DNA from: Streptoalloteichus tenebrarius
Lineage (GTDB): Bacteria > Actinomycetota > Actinomycetes > Mycobacteriales > Pseudonocardiaceae
DNA length: 64,000 bases
Assembly: GCF_024171885.1 (NCBI RefSeq)
Contig: NZ_JAMTCP010000029.1
Span: forward strand, 16,001-80,000
Reading direction: 5' to 3'
Made by a program: the position numbers and the translations under genes. The notes under the pieces were generated by a model, which was not told the DNA's origin, searched no databases, and saw only the letters and a list, made by a program, of their open reading frames with translations. Positions 17,496 through 27,300 of the stretch are shown in pieces; position 1 is the stretch's first letter, and every line of letters starts with the position of its first letter.

Positions 17496-18485
17496 ATGAC
17501 CTCGACGATCGACGCCGCGGTGCCGGCGGGGGGTTCCCCGCCGGCGCCGCCGCGTGCTGACGACGGGCGCTCGTCCGGCCGGCGGCGGCGGCCGCTCGGC
17601 CAGGCGCTGACGCCGTACCTGCTGCTGGCGCCGGCGGTGGTCGCGCTGCTGGCCCTGGTCGGATGGCCGGCGGTGCTGGTGGTGCTCACCAGCTTCCGCA
17701 AGATGGACCTCGGCGAGCTGGTCCGCGGCGAACTCGTGTGGACCGGCTTCGACAACTACACCACCGTGCTCGGCGACGCCGAGTTCTGGAAGATCACCCT
17801 GCGGACGGTCGCGTTCACCGCGGCCTGCGTGGTGGCCACCCTGCTGGGCGGCCTGGTGATCGCGCTGCTGCTGCGCCAGCTCGGCCGCGTCGTGCGCACC
17901 GTGCTCCAGGTCTGCATGGTCCTGGCGTGGGCGATGCCGGTCCTGGCCGCCACCACGGTCTTCCAGTGGGTGTTCGACCAGCGCTACGGCATCCTCAACA
18001 AGACCCTCGTGCTCGTCGGGCTGGACTCGTTCGAGGGGCACAACTGGTTCGCCACCGGCCCGTCCACCCTCACCGTGATCGGGATCCTCGTCTGCTGGCA
18101 GGCGATCCCGTTCGTCGCGTTCTCGCTCTACGCCGGGCTGCTCGGCATCCCCCGCGAGCTGTACGAGGCGGCGGGCATGGACGGGGCCAACGCCTGGCAG
18201 ACCTTCCGCTCGGTCACCTGGCCGACGCTGCGGCCGATCGTGCTGATGATGACCTTCCTCCAGCTCCTGTGGGACTTCAAGGTCTTCGCGCAGGTGTGGG
18301 CGTTCCGGCAGGGCGGCCCGAACGGCGAGAGCACGACCCTGCCGGTGTTGCAGTACCTGAAGGGCATCGCCGGCAGCCACTTCGGCGTCGCGGCCGCGGT
18401 GAGCGTGCTGATGGTGCTCGTCCTGCTCGTCCTGACCGTGCAGTACCTGCGGATGCTGGTGCGCTCCCAGGAGGTGGACCTGTGA
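17496..18485 (+). CDS. dasB: DasB-like sugar ABC permease
   Basis: This 329-residue MalF-type inner-membrane permease has about six helices after a cytoplasmic N-tail rich in Pro and Arg. The EAA loop that contacts the ATPase is visible as ELYEAAGMDGANAWQTFRSVTWP (about 225-247). It starts 9 bases after dasA and its stop overlaps the GTGA at the possible start of the next permease. There is no ATPase gene in the operon, so it should use MsiK. Confidence 0.92.
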   Translation: MTSTIDAAVPAGGSPPAPPRADDGRSSGRRRRPLGQALTPYLLLAPAVVALLALVGWPAVLVVLTSFRKMDLGELVRGELVWTGFDNYTTVLGDAEFWKITLRTVAFTAACVVATLLGGLVIALLLRQLGRVVRTVLQVCMVLAWAMPVLAATTVFQWVFDQRYGILNKTLVLVGLDSFEGHNWFATGPSTLTVIGILVCWQAIPFVAFSLYAGLLGIPRELYEAAGMDGANAWQTFRSVTWPTLRPIVLMMTFLQLLWDFKVFAQVWAFRQGGPNGESTTLPVLQYLKGIAGSHFGVAAAVSVLMVLVLLVLTVQYLRMLVRSQEVDL

Positions 18486-18499
18486 GGGAGGCTCGGGCC

Positions 18500-19321
18500 G
18501 TGACCGCCCGTCGGGTGGCGCTGTCGGCGGTGGGGCTGGTGGTGGCGGGCCTGTTCGCCTTCCCCGTCTACTGGATGGTCAGCTCCGCGTTCAAACCGAC
18601 CAACCAGATGCAGTCCACCGGCTACGACCTGGTGCCGACCAGCCTCACCGGCGAGCACTTCGCGTCGGCGGTCGGCAAGGCCGGCTTCGGCGACGCGCTG
18701 CGCAACAGCCTGACCGTCACGCTGGTCGCGGTGCTGTTCTCGTTGGTGGCGGGGTTGTTGGCGGCGGTCCCCCTGGCGCGTCTGCGCTTCCGGGGGCGCA
18801 AGGGGTTCCTGCTGTTGGTGCTGGTGGCGCAGATGGCGCCGTTCGAGGCGCTGCTGATCCCGATGTACCTGATGATGCGGGACGCGAACCTGCTCGACCA
18901 GATGCCCGGCCTGGTGCTGGTGTACTTCGCCGCCACGCTGCCGTTCACGGCGTGGACGTTGCGCGGCTTCGTGCAGGGCATCCCCGCCGAGCTGGAGGAG
19001 GCCGCGATGGTCGACGGCTGCGGGCGGTGGGGCGCGTTCCGGCGCGTCACGCTGCCGCTGCTCGGACCGGGTCTGGTGGCCACCTCGGTGTTCGGCTTCA
19101 TCACGGCGTGGAACGAGTTCCTGTTCGCGCTGGTGTTGTTCCAGGACCAGTCCAAGCGGACGTTGCCGGTGTGGCTGTCCACCTTCCAGACGGCCTTCGG
19201 CACGGACTGGGGCGGCACCATGGCGGCGTCCACCCTGTTCACGTTGCCGGTGGTCGTCTTCTTCCTGATCGTGCAGCGGAACATGGTCGCCGGCGTGACC
19301 GCCGGCGCGGTGAAGGGATGA
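18500..19321 (+). CDS. dasC: DasC-like sugar ABC permease
   Basis: This 273-residue MalG-type permease has six predicted helices and the EAA motif ELEEAAMVDGCGRWGAFRRVTLP (about 168-190). GTG 18500 is preferred because GGGAGG lies 8 bases upstream; GTG 18482, which overlaps the dasB stop, is the alternative. The end NMVAGVTAGAVKG is typical of the family. It overlaps the next gene by ATGA, so the glycosidase is translated from the same message. Confidence 0.92.
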   Translation: MTARRVALSAVGLVVAGLFAFPVYWMVSSAFKPTNQMQSTGYDLVPTSLTGEHFASAVGKAGFGDALRNSLTVTLVAVLFSLVAGLLAAVPLARLRFRGRKGFLLLVLVAQMAPFEALLIPMYLMMRDANLLDQMPGLVLVYFAATLPFTAWTLRGFVQGIPAELEEAAMVDGCGRWGAFRRVTLPLLGPGLVATSVFGFITAWNEFLFALVLFQDQSKRTLPVWLSTFQTAFGTDWGGTMAASTLFTLPVVVFFLIVQRNMVAGVTAGAVKG

Positions 19322-20877
19322 CCGTGTCCGACCCCGCCCTCCCGCCCGACAGGGGCGCGACGCACCAGGAGTCCACTGTGGACGGATCAGACGAGCTGAC
19401 CCGGCTGGCGCACTCCGTGCTGCTGCCCGGCTTCCTCGGCACCGCCGCGCCCGACTGGGTGCGCCGCCGGATCGGCGAGGGGTTGGGCGGTGTGGTGTTG
19501 TTCGGCCGCAACGTCGTCGACGACGAGCAGGTCGCCGCGCTCACCGCCACACTGCGCGCGGAGCGGGCCGACGTGGTCGTCGGCATCGACGAGGAGGGCG
19601 GCGACGTCACCCGGCTCGACGCCCACCGGGGTTCACTGGTGCCCGGCAACCACGCGCTGGGCGCGGTGGACGACCCAGCCCTGACCGCCGAGGTGGCCGG
19701 GGCGCTGGGCCGGCGGCTGGCGGCGTGCGGTGTGACGGTCGACCTCGCGCCGTGCGCCGACCTCACGCTCACCCCGGACGACCCGGTGATCGGGGTGCGC
19801 GCCTTCGGCGGGGACGCCTCGGCCGCCGGCCGGCACGTCGCCGCGTTCGTCGCGGGGATGCAGTCGACGGGGGTCGCGGCGTGCGTGAAGCACTTCCCCG
19901 GGCACGGCGCGGCGACCGCCGACTCGCACCACGAGCTGCCCACGCTCGACCGGACCGAGGACGAGCTGCGGACGACCGAGCTGGCCCCGTTCCTGGCCGG
20001 GGTCGAGGCCGGCGCGCGGTCGGTGATGACCGGCCACCTCGTCGTGCCGGCGTGGGGCGCGGAGCCGGCCACGCTGAACCGGCGGGCCATCGCGGGGGTG
20101 CTGCGCGGCGAGCTGGGCTTCACCGGCGCGGTGATCACCGACGCGCTGGAGATGGGCGCGGTGGCCGGGCGGCTGGGCGACCTCGACGGGCTGACCTCGG
20201 CGGCGGTGCGCGCGCTGCTCGCCGGCGCGGACGGGCTGTGCCTCGGCGGGGAGCTGGCGGACGAGACGGTCGTGGCCGGCGTGGTGGACGCCCTGGTCGC
20301 GGCCGTGCGCGCCGGGCGGCTGCCGGAGGAGCGCCTGGTGGAGGCGGCGCGCCGCGTCGCGGAGCTGGGCGTGGCGCCGCTGGCCGCGCCGGCCGACCTC
20401 GACGCGCTGACCGAGCTGGGCCTGCGGGCGGCGCGGCGGGCCGTGACGGTGCGGGGCGAGCTGGCGCTGCGGTCGGCTCCGCTGGTCGTCGACGTGGTCG
20501 TGCCGGGCTCGATCGCCGTGGGCGACGTGCCGTGGGGCGTCGGCCCGCACCTGGCCGAACTGGTCCCGGCGACGGTCGTGCGGCGGGTCTCCCCCGAGGT
20601 TCACCCGGACGAGATCCGGGCGGCGGCCGACGGCCGCCCCGTGGTGGTTGTCACACGGGACGCCCACCGGCACCCTGGAACGCGGGACCTGGTGGCCCGA
20701 CTGGCTAGGATTGGTCTAGACCTTGTACACGTCGAGACGGGCGTGCCAGGGCAGGACCAGGGCCACGACGGCCGGCGGCCGGCCCGGGTCGACACGCACG
20801 GCGGGTCGCTGGTGTCGCTGCGGGCCGCCGCCGAACTGCTCGCCGCCTCGATCGCGGCTCCAGGAGGCCAGGGATGA
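19318..20877 (+). CDS. GH3 beta-N-acetylglucosaminidase, NagZ/DasD type
   Basis: This 519-residue cytoplasmic enzyme (no signal peptide) releases N-acetylglucosamine from imported chitooligosaccharides. The NagZ-type signature is clear: KHFPGHG (191-197) followed by the D202-S-H204 acid/base dyad of this subfamily, and the nucleophile Asp275 in VITDALEMGA. A C-terminal domain (about 370-519) is longer than in NagZ of enterics and typical of actinomycete enzymes. ATG 19318 overlaps the dasC stop; GTG 19378 with a GGAG upstream is an alternative start. The 3' end carries a dre site within codons for ARIGLDLVH. Confidence 0.9.
   Translation: MTVSDPALPPDRGATHQESTVDGSDELTRLAHSVLLPGFLGTAAPDWVRRRIGEGLGGVVLFGRNVVDDEQVAALTATLRAERADVVVGIDEEGGDVTRLDAHRGSLVPGNHALGAVDDPALTAEVAGALGRRLAACGVTVDLAPCADLTLTPDDPVIGVRAFGGDASAAGRHVAAFVAGMQSTGVAACVKHFPGHGAATADSHHELPTLDRTEDELRTTELAPFLAGVEAGARSVMTGHLVVPAWGAEPATLNRRAIAGVLRGELGFTGAVITDALEMGAVAGRLGDLDGLTSAAVRALLAGADGLCLGGELADETVVAGVVDALVAAVRAGRLPEERLVEAARRVAELGVAPLAAPADLDALTELGLRAARRAVTVRGELALRSAPLVVDVVVPGSIAVGDVPWGVGPHLAELVPATVVRRVSPEVHPDEIRAAADGRPVVVVTRDAHRHPGTRDLVARLARIGLDLVHVETGVPGQDQGHDGRRPARVDTHGGSLVSLRAAAELLAASIAAPGGQG
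20710..20725. promoter_or_regulatory. intragenic dre-like site before the SIS gene
   Basis: ATTGGTCTAGACCTTG keeps the full core TGGTCTAGACC and matches the dre consensus at 12 of 16 positions. It lies inside the GH3 coding sequence, 149 bases before the SIS gene start, where DasR could act as a roadblock or control an internal promoter. Confidence 0.65.
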
Positions 20878-21929
20878 CCCAGAACGAGTCGACCGGCGCG
20901 CCCGGCCGGCACATGAGCGCCGAGATCGCCGAGCAGCCCGAGGTGTTCGCCCGGCTGCTGGACCGGCGGTCGGAGATCGCCGAGGTCGCGCGCCGGGTCG
21001 CCGAGCGCCGCCCGCGCTTCGCCCTGCTGGCCGCCCGCGGCTCCTCCGACCACGCCGCGCTGTACGCCAAGTACCTCATCGAGGTGCTGCTCCAGCTCCC
21101 GTGCGGCCTGGTCTCGCCGTCCACCACCACCCTCTACGGGGCCGAGCCCGACCTCACCGACGTGCTGCTGGTCTCGGTGAGCCAGAGCGGCGGCTCCCCC
21201 GACCTGCTGGAGGTCACCGAGGCGGCGCGGCGGCGGGGCGCGCTCACCGTGGCGGTCACCAACACCGCCGACTCGCCGCTCAACCGGGCCGCCGAGCTGG
21301 ACGTGGACATCAACGCCGGCAAGGAGCTGGCGGTGGCCGCGACCAAGACCTACAGCGCCTCCCTGCTCGCGCTCTACCTCCTGGTGGACGCCATCCGGGG
21401 CGGCGACGGCGCGGACGCGGCCCGGCTGCCCGAGCTGGCGCGGGCGACCCTCGACGGCAGCGCCGAGGCCGTCGAGGAGGCCGTGCGCCGCTACCGGTTC
21501 GTCGCCCGCATGGTGACCACCGGCCGCGGCTACTCGTCGGCGACCGCCGCCGAGGCCGCGCTGAAGCTCGCCGAGACCAGCTACCTGGCCGCCCGCGCCT
21601 ACAGCGGCGCGGACCTGCTGCACGGACCGGTCGCGGCGGTGGACGAGCAGACCGGCGTCCTGGCGATCTGTAGCGAGGGCCGGGGCGGCGCCGCCATGCG
21701 CGAGGTCCTCGACGTCGTGCACGAGCGCGGCGCCGACGTGTGCGCCGTGGGCTCGGCCGCCGGCCAGGTCCCCGCGACCCTGCGCGTCGACGTGCCGTCC
21801 TGCGTCGAGGAGCTGGCCCCGGTGCTGGAGGTCCTGCCGGTCCAGCGGCTGGCGCTGGGGCTGTCGCTGGCGCGCGGCGGCGACCCCGACCGGCCGCGCG
21901 GCCTCGCCAAGGTCACCCGCACCCGCTGA
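20874..21929 (+). CDS. double-SIS sugar isomerase/deaminase (GlmS-like, NagB-II type)
   Basis: This 351-residue protein is built of two SIS (sugar isomerase) domains, about 40-165 and 205-335, like the isomerase half of GlmS but without the glutaminase domain. Such stand-alone proteins in amino-sugar operons commonly convert glucosamine-6-phosphate to fructose-6-phosphate plus ammonia (NagB-II). Visible features are LAARGSSDHAA, SVSQSGGSPD (phosphosugar-binding Ser cluster) and KELAVAATKTYSAS. ATG overlaps the GH3 stop (ATGA). It completes a route from chitooligosaccharide to glycolysis, apart from kinase and deacetylase. Exact activity is inferred from context. Confidence 0.85.
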   Translation: MTQNESTGAPGRHMSAEIAEQPEVFARLLDRRSEIAEVARRVAERRPRFALLAARGSSDHAALYAKYLIEVLLQLPCGLVSPSTTTLYGAEPDLTDVLLVSVSQSGGSPDLLEVTEAARRRGALTVAVTNTADSPLNRAAELDVDINAGKELAVAATKTYSASLLALYLLVDAIRGGDGADAARLPELARATLDGSAEAVEEAVRRYRFVARMVTTGRGYSSATAAEAALKLAETSYLAARAYSGADLLHGPVAAVDEQTGVLAICSEGRGGAAMREVLDVVHERGADVCAVGSAAGQVPATLRVDVPSCVEELAPVLEVLPVQRLALGLSLARGGDPDRPRGLAKVTRTR

Positions 21930-21998
21930 GCCGGCCGTCGGCCAACCCGACGCCAACGTCGGCCCGGTTGGCTGACCCGTCACCGGGCCACCCATCAT

Positions 21999-22044
21999 CC
22001 GGTGGGGTGAGGCGCCCACGCGCCTCGGCACCTCACCCCACCGG
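21999..22044 (+). terminator. terminator of the das operon
   Basis: CCGGTGGGGTGAGG and CCTCACCCCACCGG form a 14-bp perfect stem with an 18-base interior that can extend the pairing, 70 bases past the SIS stop. Confidence 0.8.
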
Positions 22045-22165
22045 AGTTCCTCGGAGTCATCCCTGGTCAGAGGCTTTCTGGCCGGGCAGGGGACGGTACT
22101 GGGAGCGCCACGCGCGACCACCCACGAACGGGTGAGGAGGGGCGCGCCGGGGGCGACATGAGAAG

Positions 22166-22199
22166 GCCCGCCTCACCGAGGGGGCGGGATGAGGCGGGC
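22166..22199. terminator. hairpin in das-fadR intergenic region
   Basis: GCCCGCCTCA and TGAGGCGGGC form a perfect 10-bp stem with a 14-base loop. There is no U-run on either side. It could act in either direction as a second terminator. Confidence 0.5.
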
Positions 22200-22526
22200 A
22201 CCGCTAGGTTACGCCGAACGGAGCAACGCGTGCCACGTGGGGCGCCCGAGCGGGTGGCACCCGATCGCGGCTCGTCGGCGGACGGACCTCGGCTCGGCCC
22301 CGGATCAGCGCCCTGTCGGCCCCGGTCCGCCGGGCTCGGCGCGGCCGCCTCGGAGCCGGTCCATGGCCGGTCGTCGGGCGGTCACCGGCTGGTCGTCGGG
22401 CGGTCGCCGGCTGGTCGTCGGGCGGTCGCCAGGACGGTCACCGGCTGGTCGTCGGGGCGGTCACCGCCGCCAGGACCAGGGTCACGGCCATACTGGTGCG
22501 CCTGGTTCGAGGTCCTGGGGGGTGCC
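22200..22526. repeat. short direct repeats upstream of FadR-type gene
   Basis: Positions 22369-22468 contain four diverged copies of a roughly 22-base unit, GGTCGTCGGGCGGTCRCCGG. No gene is supported between 22044 and 22526; the open frame here reads as low-complexity Arg/Gly/Ser and lacks a ribosome site until the GTG at 22527. Confidence 0.6.
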
Positions 22527-23210
22527 GTGGCCGTCACGGACGACGCGATCCTGCGGGTCAAGCGGATGATCCTCGCCGGGGAGCTGCGACCGGGCGACCG
22601 CCTCCCCCGCGAGGCCGACCTCGCCGAGCGGCTGGGCCTGTCCCGGAGTTCGCTGCGCGAGGCGGTCAGGGCGTTGGCGCTGGTCCGGGTGCTCGACGTG
22701 CGCCAGGGCGACGGCACCTACGTGGCCAGCCTCCGCGCCGACGACCTACTCGGGTCGCTGGGGCTGGTCCTGGACCTGCACCGGGACGAGCGCTCCGCGG
22801 CGGAGGTGCACGAGGTGCGCCGCATCCTGGAGCCCGCGGCGACGGCCAGGGCGGCCCGGCGGATCGACGCCGGCGAGATCGCCGCGCTGCGCGCGTTGTG
22901 CGCGGAGGCCGAGACCGCGACCACGGTCGAGCGGCTCGTGGAGCTGGACGCGGAGTTCCACCGCAGGGTCGCGGCGGCGGCGGGCAACGCCGCCCTGGCC
23001 CGGCTGCTGGAGACGTTGACCGGTTCGGCGCTCCGGGCCGACGTGTGGCGCGCGATCGTCCGGTCCGGCTCGGTCGCCGAGGTCGTGGCCGAGCACCGCG
23101 CGATCGTGGACGCCCTCGCCTCCCGGCAGGCCGACGTGGCGCAGTCCTGGGCCACCGTGCACCTGGCCACCGTGGAGCGGTGGCTCGGCCGCGACCAACC
23201 GCTCGCCTGA
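22527..23210 (+). CDS. GntR family regulator, FadR subfamily
   Basis: This 227-residue regulator has an N-terminal winged HTH (ILRVKRMILAGELRPGDRLP, then LGLSRSSLREAVRAL at about 35-50). An all-helical FCD effector domain (about 85-215) includes EVRRILEPAATARAARR and DAEFHRRVAAAAGN, the metal-ligand style of FadR proteins. GTG 22527 has GGGGGG upstream. These regulators usually sense carboxylic acids such as sugar acids or lactate. No co-oriented target gene is adjacent, so its targets are unknown. Confidence 0.88.
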   Translation: MAVTDDAILRVKRMILAGELRPGDRLPREADLAERLGLSRSSLREAVRALALVRVLDVRQGDGTYVASLRADDLLGSLGLVLDLHRDERSAAEVHEVRRILEPAATARAARRIDAGEIAALRALCAEAETATTVERLVELDAEFHRRVAAAAGNAALARLLETLTGSALRADVWRAIVRSGSVAEVVAEHRAIVDALASRQADVAQSWATVHLATVERWLGRDQPLA

Positions 23211-23484
23211 CGCGCCCAGCTCAACCCGACTCAGCCCAGCCCAGGCGCCCGCCCAACCACGGTCTGGTGGGACCACGCGCGGTCGCGCGCCCGCGCGAGG
23301 ACTTCTTCTTGCCCGCGCGACGACTTCTTCTCGGCAGCGCCGCACCGCACCCGACGCGACCAGGGATCTGACGGTCGACTCCGGCGGTCGACGCGACTCC
23401 GCCCAAGATCACAACGACGGGGCAGAACGAACCAGGGCTTCAGACGTCCCACCCGAGGACCAGCCACCCGCCCACACCATCACC

Positions 23485-23605
23485 CCAGGTCAGCCCCCTC
23501 CCGCCCGGGGGGGCGAGCCCTGCTCCAGCCTATCCGCTTCCGATCACGCGCCCAAGACACGAACCCCAGCCTGTGGAGGAATTCGGGTGACTGTGGATAA
23601 CAGCG
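23485..23605. repeat. dispersed intergenic element, copy A
   Basis: It aligns with 46368-46492: GGGGGGCGAGCCCYGCTCC, then CGATCACG and CCCAGCCTG, and ends with two spaced DnaA-box-like sequences, TGTGGAGGA (23572-23580) and TGTGGATAA (23592-23600). The second is the exact complement of TTATCCACA. Confidence 0.65.
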
Positions 23606-23689
23606 GTGAACACTGACAAACACTCGACAAACTCCGACAAATCCCCCCGGCGGGAGGCAACAGACAGCCCGCCCACCCAGCCCCTCGTA

Positions 23690-23794
23690 GGCCCTCACCC
23701 TGACCTCGCGTGCTCCCACCCAGCCCTCACAGGCCCTCACCCCGCCCTCGCGGACCCTCACCCCGAGTTCGCAGGCCCTCACCCTGACCGCGAG
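23690..23794. repeat. 21-bp tandem repeat, 5 imperfect copies
   Basis: Units of the type GGCCCTCACCCCGCCCTCGCG at 23690, 23711, 23732, 23753 and 23774. The period is a multiple of three, but no expressed frame is evident. Confidence 0.8.
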
Positions 23795-24367
23795 GGCTCA
23801 CACCTACCGTCACTCCGGTCGCCTCGGGCAGGCGAGCGCTCGACGCCCGCCAAGGCAAGGAAATGGAGGCGAAAGGGCAACACATGGACCGACAGCGGCC
23901 ATGCGGACTCGCGCCGAGCCTCCGCCGCCCGATCGTCGGGACCGACGACCGGATGTTCACCGCGGAGAACCCCGAGCGGAATTCGTCAGGCGCCGGATCC
24001 GATCCCGCCTCGACCACACGTCGGACACGTCACCCGGCGTCAATGCCCCACTCCGCGCGCATCTCCACCAAAGCCACCCACACCCCCAACAAGACATCGG
24101 ATGAATCCGACCGGGCCAGGAGCACGGGATCAGCAGGAACCGGCCGGCGTCCGCGACTGACGCGCCTGACCCGCACAGATCGGAGCAACGCGCCACCCGC
24201 CGTTGGTGGGAAGCGGAGCCGACCTTCGTCGGATGTGGGTGATCGTCTCGGCTGCCTACGGTCCGCGCGACGAGGTCGGACCTGGGCGCCGTTGAGGGCA
24301 CGGCGTCCCGGCGGCGTGCCCCCGGGCGCCCCGCGGGGTCGAAGCACGGCCCGTCAGCGAGGAACCC

Positions 24368-27300
24368 ATGAGAAGATCCCGCGTGTCCGGCGCCGCCGGC
24401 CGCGTCGCGGCGCGCTCGGCCGCCGCCGTGCTGAGCGCCCTGCTCGCGACCAGCGTCGTCGGCGCCGCCACCGCGAACGCCGCGCCCACCGCGCCGGACG
24501 GTTCGCGGCTCGCCCCGTCGGTCCCCGGCGCCCAGCCGCTGCCGGTCGACCCGGTCGAGGGCAAGATCGCGCCGAGGCTGGCCGACGCCCACGGCGAGGT
24601 GACCGCGTTCGTCGAGCTGGAGAAGAAGCCGGCCGCCGACGCGTTCGCCGAGAAGCAGGGCCAGGGCGCCGGCAAGGACCAGGCGAAACAGGCCGCCCAG
24701 CAGGCGCGCCAGGAGACGCGGCAGGCCGCCGACAAGGTGGTCGCCGCGCTGCGCGCCAAGGACGCCGACACCAAGGTGTCGCACCGCACGAGCAACGCGG
24801 TGCCCGGCGTCGTGGTCACCGCGGACGCCGACAAGGTCAAGGAGTTGGCCGCGCTGCCCGAGGTGAAGGCGGTGCAGCCGATCTCCCCCGTGGAGCGCAC
24901 GAACTCCAGCGCGGTGCAGCTCACCCGCACCGTGAAGGCGTGGCAGGACGCGGGCAAGCTCGGCGACGGCGTCCGCATCGGCATCATCGACGACGGCATC
25001 GACTACACGCACGCGACGTTCGGCGGGCCGGGCACGAAGGCCGCCTACGACGCGATCGACCACACCAAGGCCGATCCCTCCTTCTTCCCCACCGCCAAGG
25101 TGGTCGGCGGCACCGACCTGGCCGGCGACGACTACGACGCCCGGGGCAAGACCGGGTCCAGGACGCCGTCCCCCGACCCCAACCCGATCTCCTGCGGCCA
25201 CCACGGCACGCACGTCGCCGGCTCCACCGCCGGTTTCGGTGTCAACGCCGACGGCAGCACCTTCCGCGGCGACTACGGCAAGCTGGACGACAAGCAGCTC
25301 AACGAGATGCGCATCGGGCCGGGCACCGCGCCCAAGGCGCTCCTCTACTCCATCAAGGTGTTCGGCTGCGACGGCTCGACCAACCTGACGACGCAGGCGC
25401 TGGACTGGGCGCTCGACCCTGACGGCGACGGCGACTTCAGTGACCGTCTGGACGTCGTGAACCTGTCGCTGGGCAGCAACTATGGCGCTCCCGACGACCC
25501 GCAGAGCCTCTTCGTGCGCAAGCTGGTGCAGCACGGCGTGCTCCCGGTCATCTCGGCGGGCAACGACGGCGACCGGCAGGACACCGGTGGCGCTCCCGGC
25601 AGCACGCCGGAGGCCCTCACCGTCGCCAGCTCCCGTGACGCCTACGTGCTGCGGGACGGCGCCGAGGTCGTGGCGCCCGCCGACGTCGCCGGCGTCAAGC
25701 CCGGCCAGTACAGCAGCGAGTTCGGCGGCTACGACGGGCTGAACGCCACGCTGCCGGTCGTTGCGATGACCGACGAGTCCAACAAGGACGGTTGCCGTCC
25801 GTACTCCGCGGCCGACAAGGCGGCCGTCGCCGGCAAGGCCGTGTGGCTGGAGTGGGACGACAACGACGCCAGCCGCCGCTGCGGTTCGGCGGCGCGCGCG
25901 GACAACGCGAAGGCCGCCGGCGCGGCCGCCGCGGTCTTCTCGTCCTCGGTGGAGCAGTTCGGTGCCGGCATCGGCGGCAACCAGGCGATCCCGGTGTTCC
26001 AGTTCACCGGCGCCGCGACCAAGGCCCTGCGCCCCGCGCTGGCCGCCGGCACGCTCCAGGTGCGCATGGCGGGCGACCTGCGCACCAGCGTGAAGACCTC
26101 GGACCCGTCGATCACCGACACGCCCAGCTCCTTCACCTCGCGCGGCGTGCACCACAAGATCGTGAAGCCCGACGTGTCCGCGCCCGGCGACACCATCGCG
26201 TCCGCGTTGTCCGGCAGCGGCAACGGCACGCTGGTGATCAGTGGCACGTCGATGGCCGCGCCGCACACCTCCGGCATCGCCGCGCTGGTGCGCCAGGCGC
26301 ACCCCGACTGGACGCCCGAGGAGGTCAAGGCCGCCGTCATGAACACGGCCGGGGCCGACCTGCGGACGGGCCCGAACGGCACGGTGTACGGCCCGAACCG
26401 GGTCGGCACCGGGCGCGTGGACGCCAAGGCCGCGCTGGACAACCAGGTGCTGGCCATGGTGGAGGACGACCCCGGCGCGGTGAGCGTCTCGTTCGGCACC
26501 GTCGAGGTCTCGGGCAGGACCGCGATCAGCAAGACGCTCAAGGTCGTCAACAAGGGCGTGAACGCGGTGGAGTACGGCGTGGGCTACCAGGCCGCCACCG
26601 AGATCCCCGGCGTGCGCTACGAGGTCTCCGGCAACACCGTCAAGGTGGGCCCGAAGGGCGTCGCCAAGGTGAAGGTGACGCTGAAGATCGACGACCCTTC
26701 GGCGCTGCGCAGGACGATCGACCCCACCATGCAGACCACCCAGCTCAACGTGGCGCGGCAGTTCCTGGCCGACGCCTCGGGTCGGCTGGTGCTGACGCCG
26801 AGGAACGGCTCGGCGACGCCGCTGCGGGTCTCCGTCTACTCCGCGCCCAAGCCGGTCGCGAAGATCAGCGCGGGTGACACCGTGAGGTTCGACCGGGGCC
26901 AGGCGCAGGCGGTGCTGAACCTGAAGGGGCGCGGCCTCGACCAGGGCCAGGGCTCGTCGGCCTACCGCTCGCTGGTGAGCGTCTTCGAGTTGCAGGCCAC
27001 CTCGCCGCAGCTTCCCAAGTGCGGCAAGAAGGTCACCAGCGACTGCACCCCGAACGACACCGCCAAGGGCGGCGACCTGCGGTACGTGGGCGCGACGTCC
27101 ACGGCCCCGCTGGCCAGGGCACAGGGCAAGGCGGACCAGGCGCAGGTCGCCTTCGGCATCGCCACGTGGGGCAACTGGTACAACGTCGGCGCGAACACGA
27201 TCCCCTACGTCGACATCGACGTGAACGGTGACGGCAAGGCGGACTTCGAGTCGTTCGTGACCCGCCCGTCCGGCACGGACGTGCTGCTCGTGAAGACCGT

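Larger units (their letters stand above)
23211..24367. other. long intergenic region with repeats
   Basis: No convincing gene in about 1.15 kb. It holds two GCGCGA-GGACTTCTTCT-like repeats (23292-23335), one copy of a dispersed element with DnaA-box-like sequences (23485-23605) and a 21-bp tandem repeat (23690-23794). The last 200 bases should hold the subtilase promoter. Open frames over the 21-bp repeat (both strands) lack ribosome sites. Confidence 0.6.

Noticed and set aside
23485..23794. CRISPR array
   Set aside because: The repeats here are contiguous 21-bp units without unique spacers, and no cas gene is present in the window.
23606..24160. Possible protein with PHPxLA repeats
   Set aside because: No ribosome site, and the opposite strand is equally open; composition outside the repeat does not look coding.
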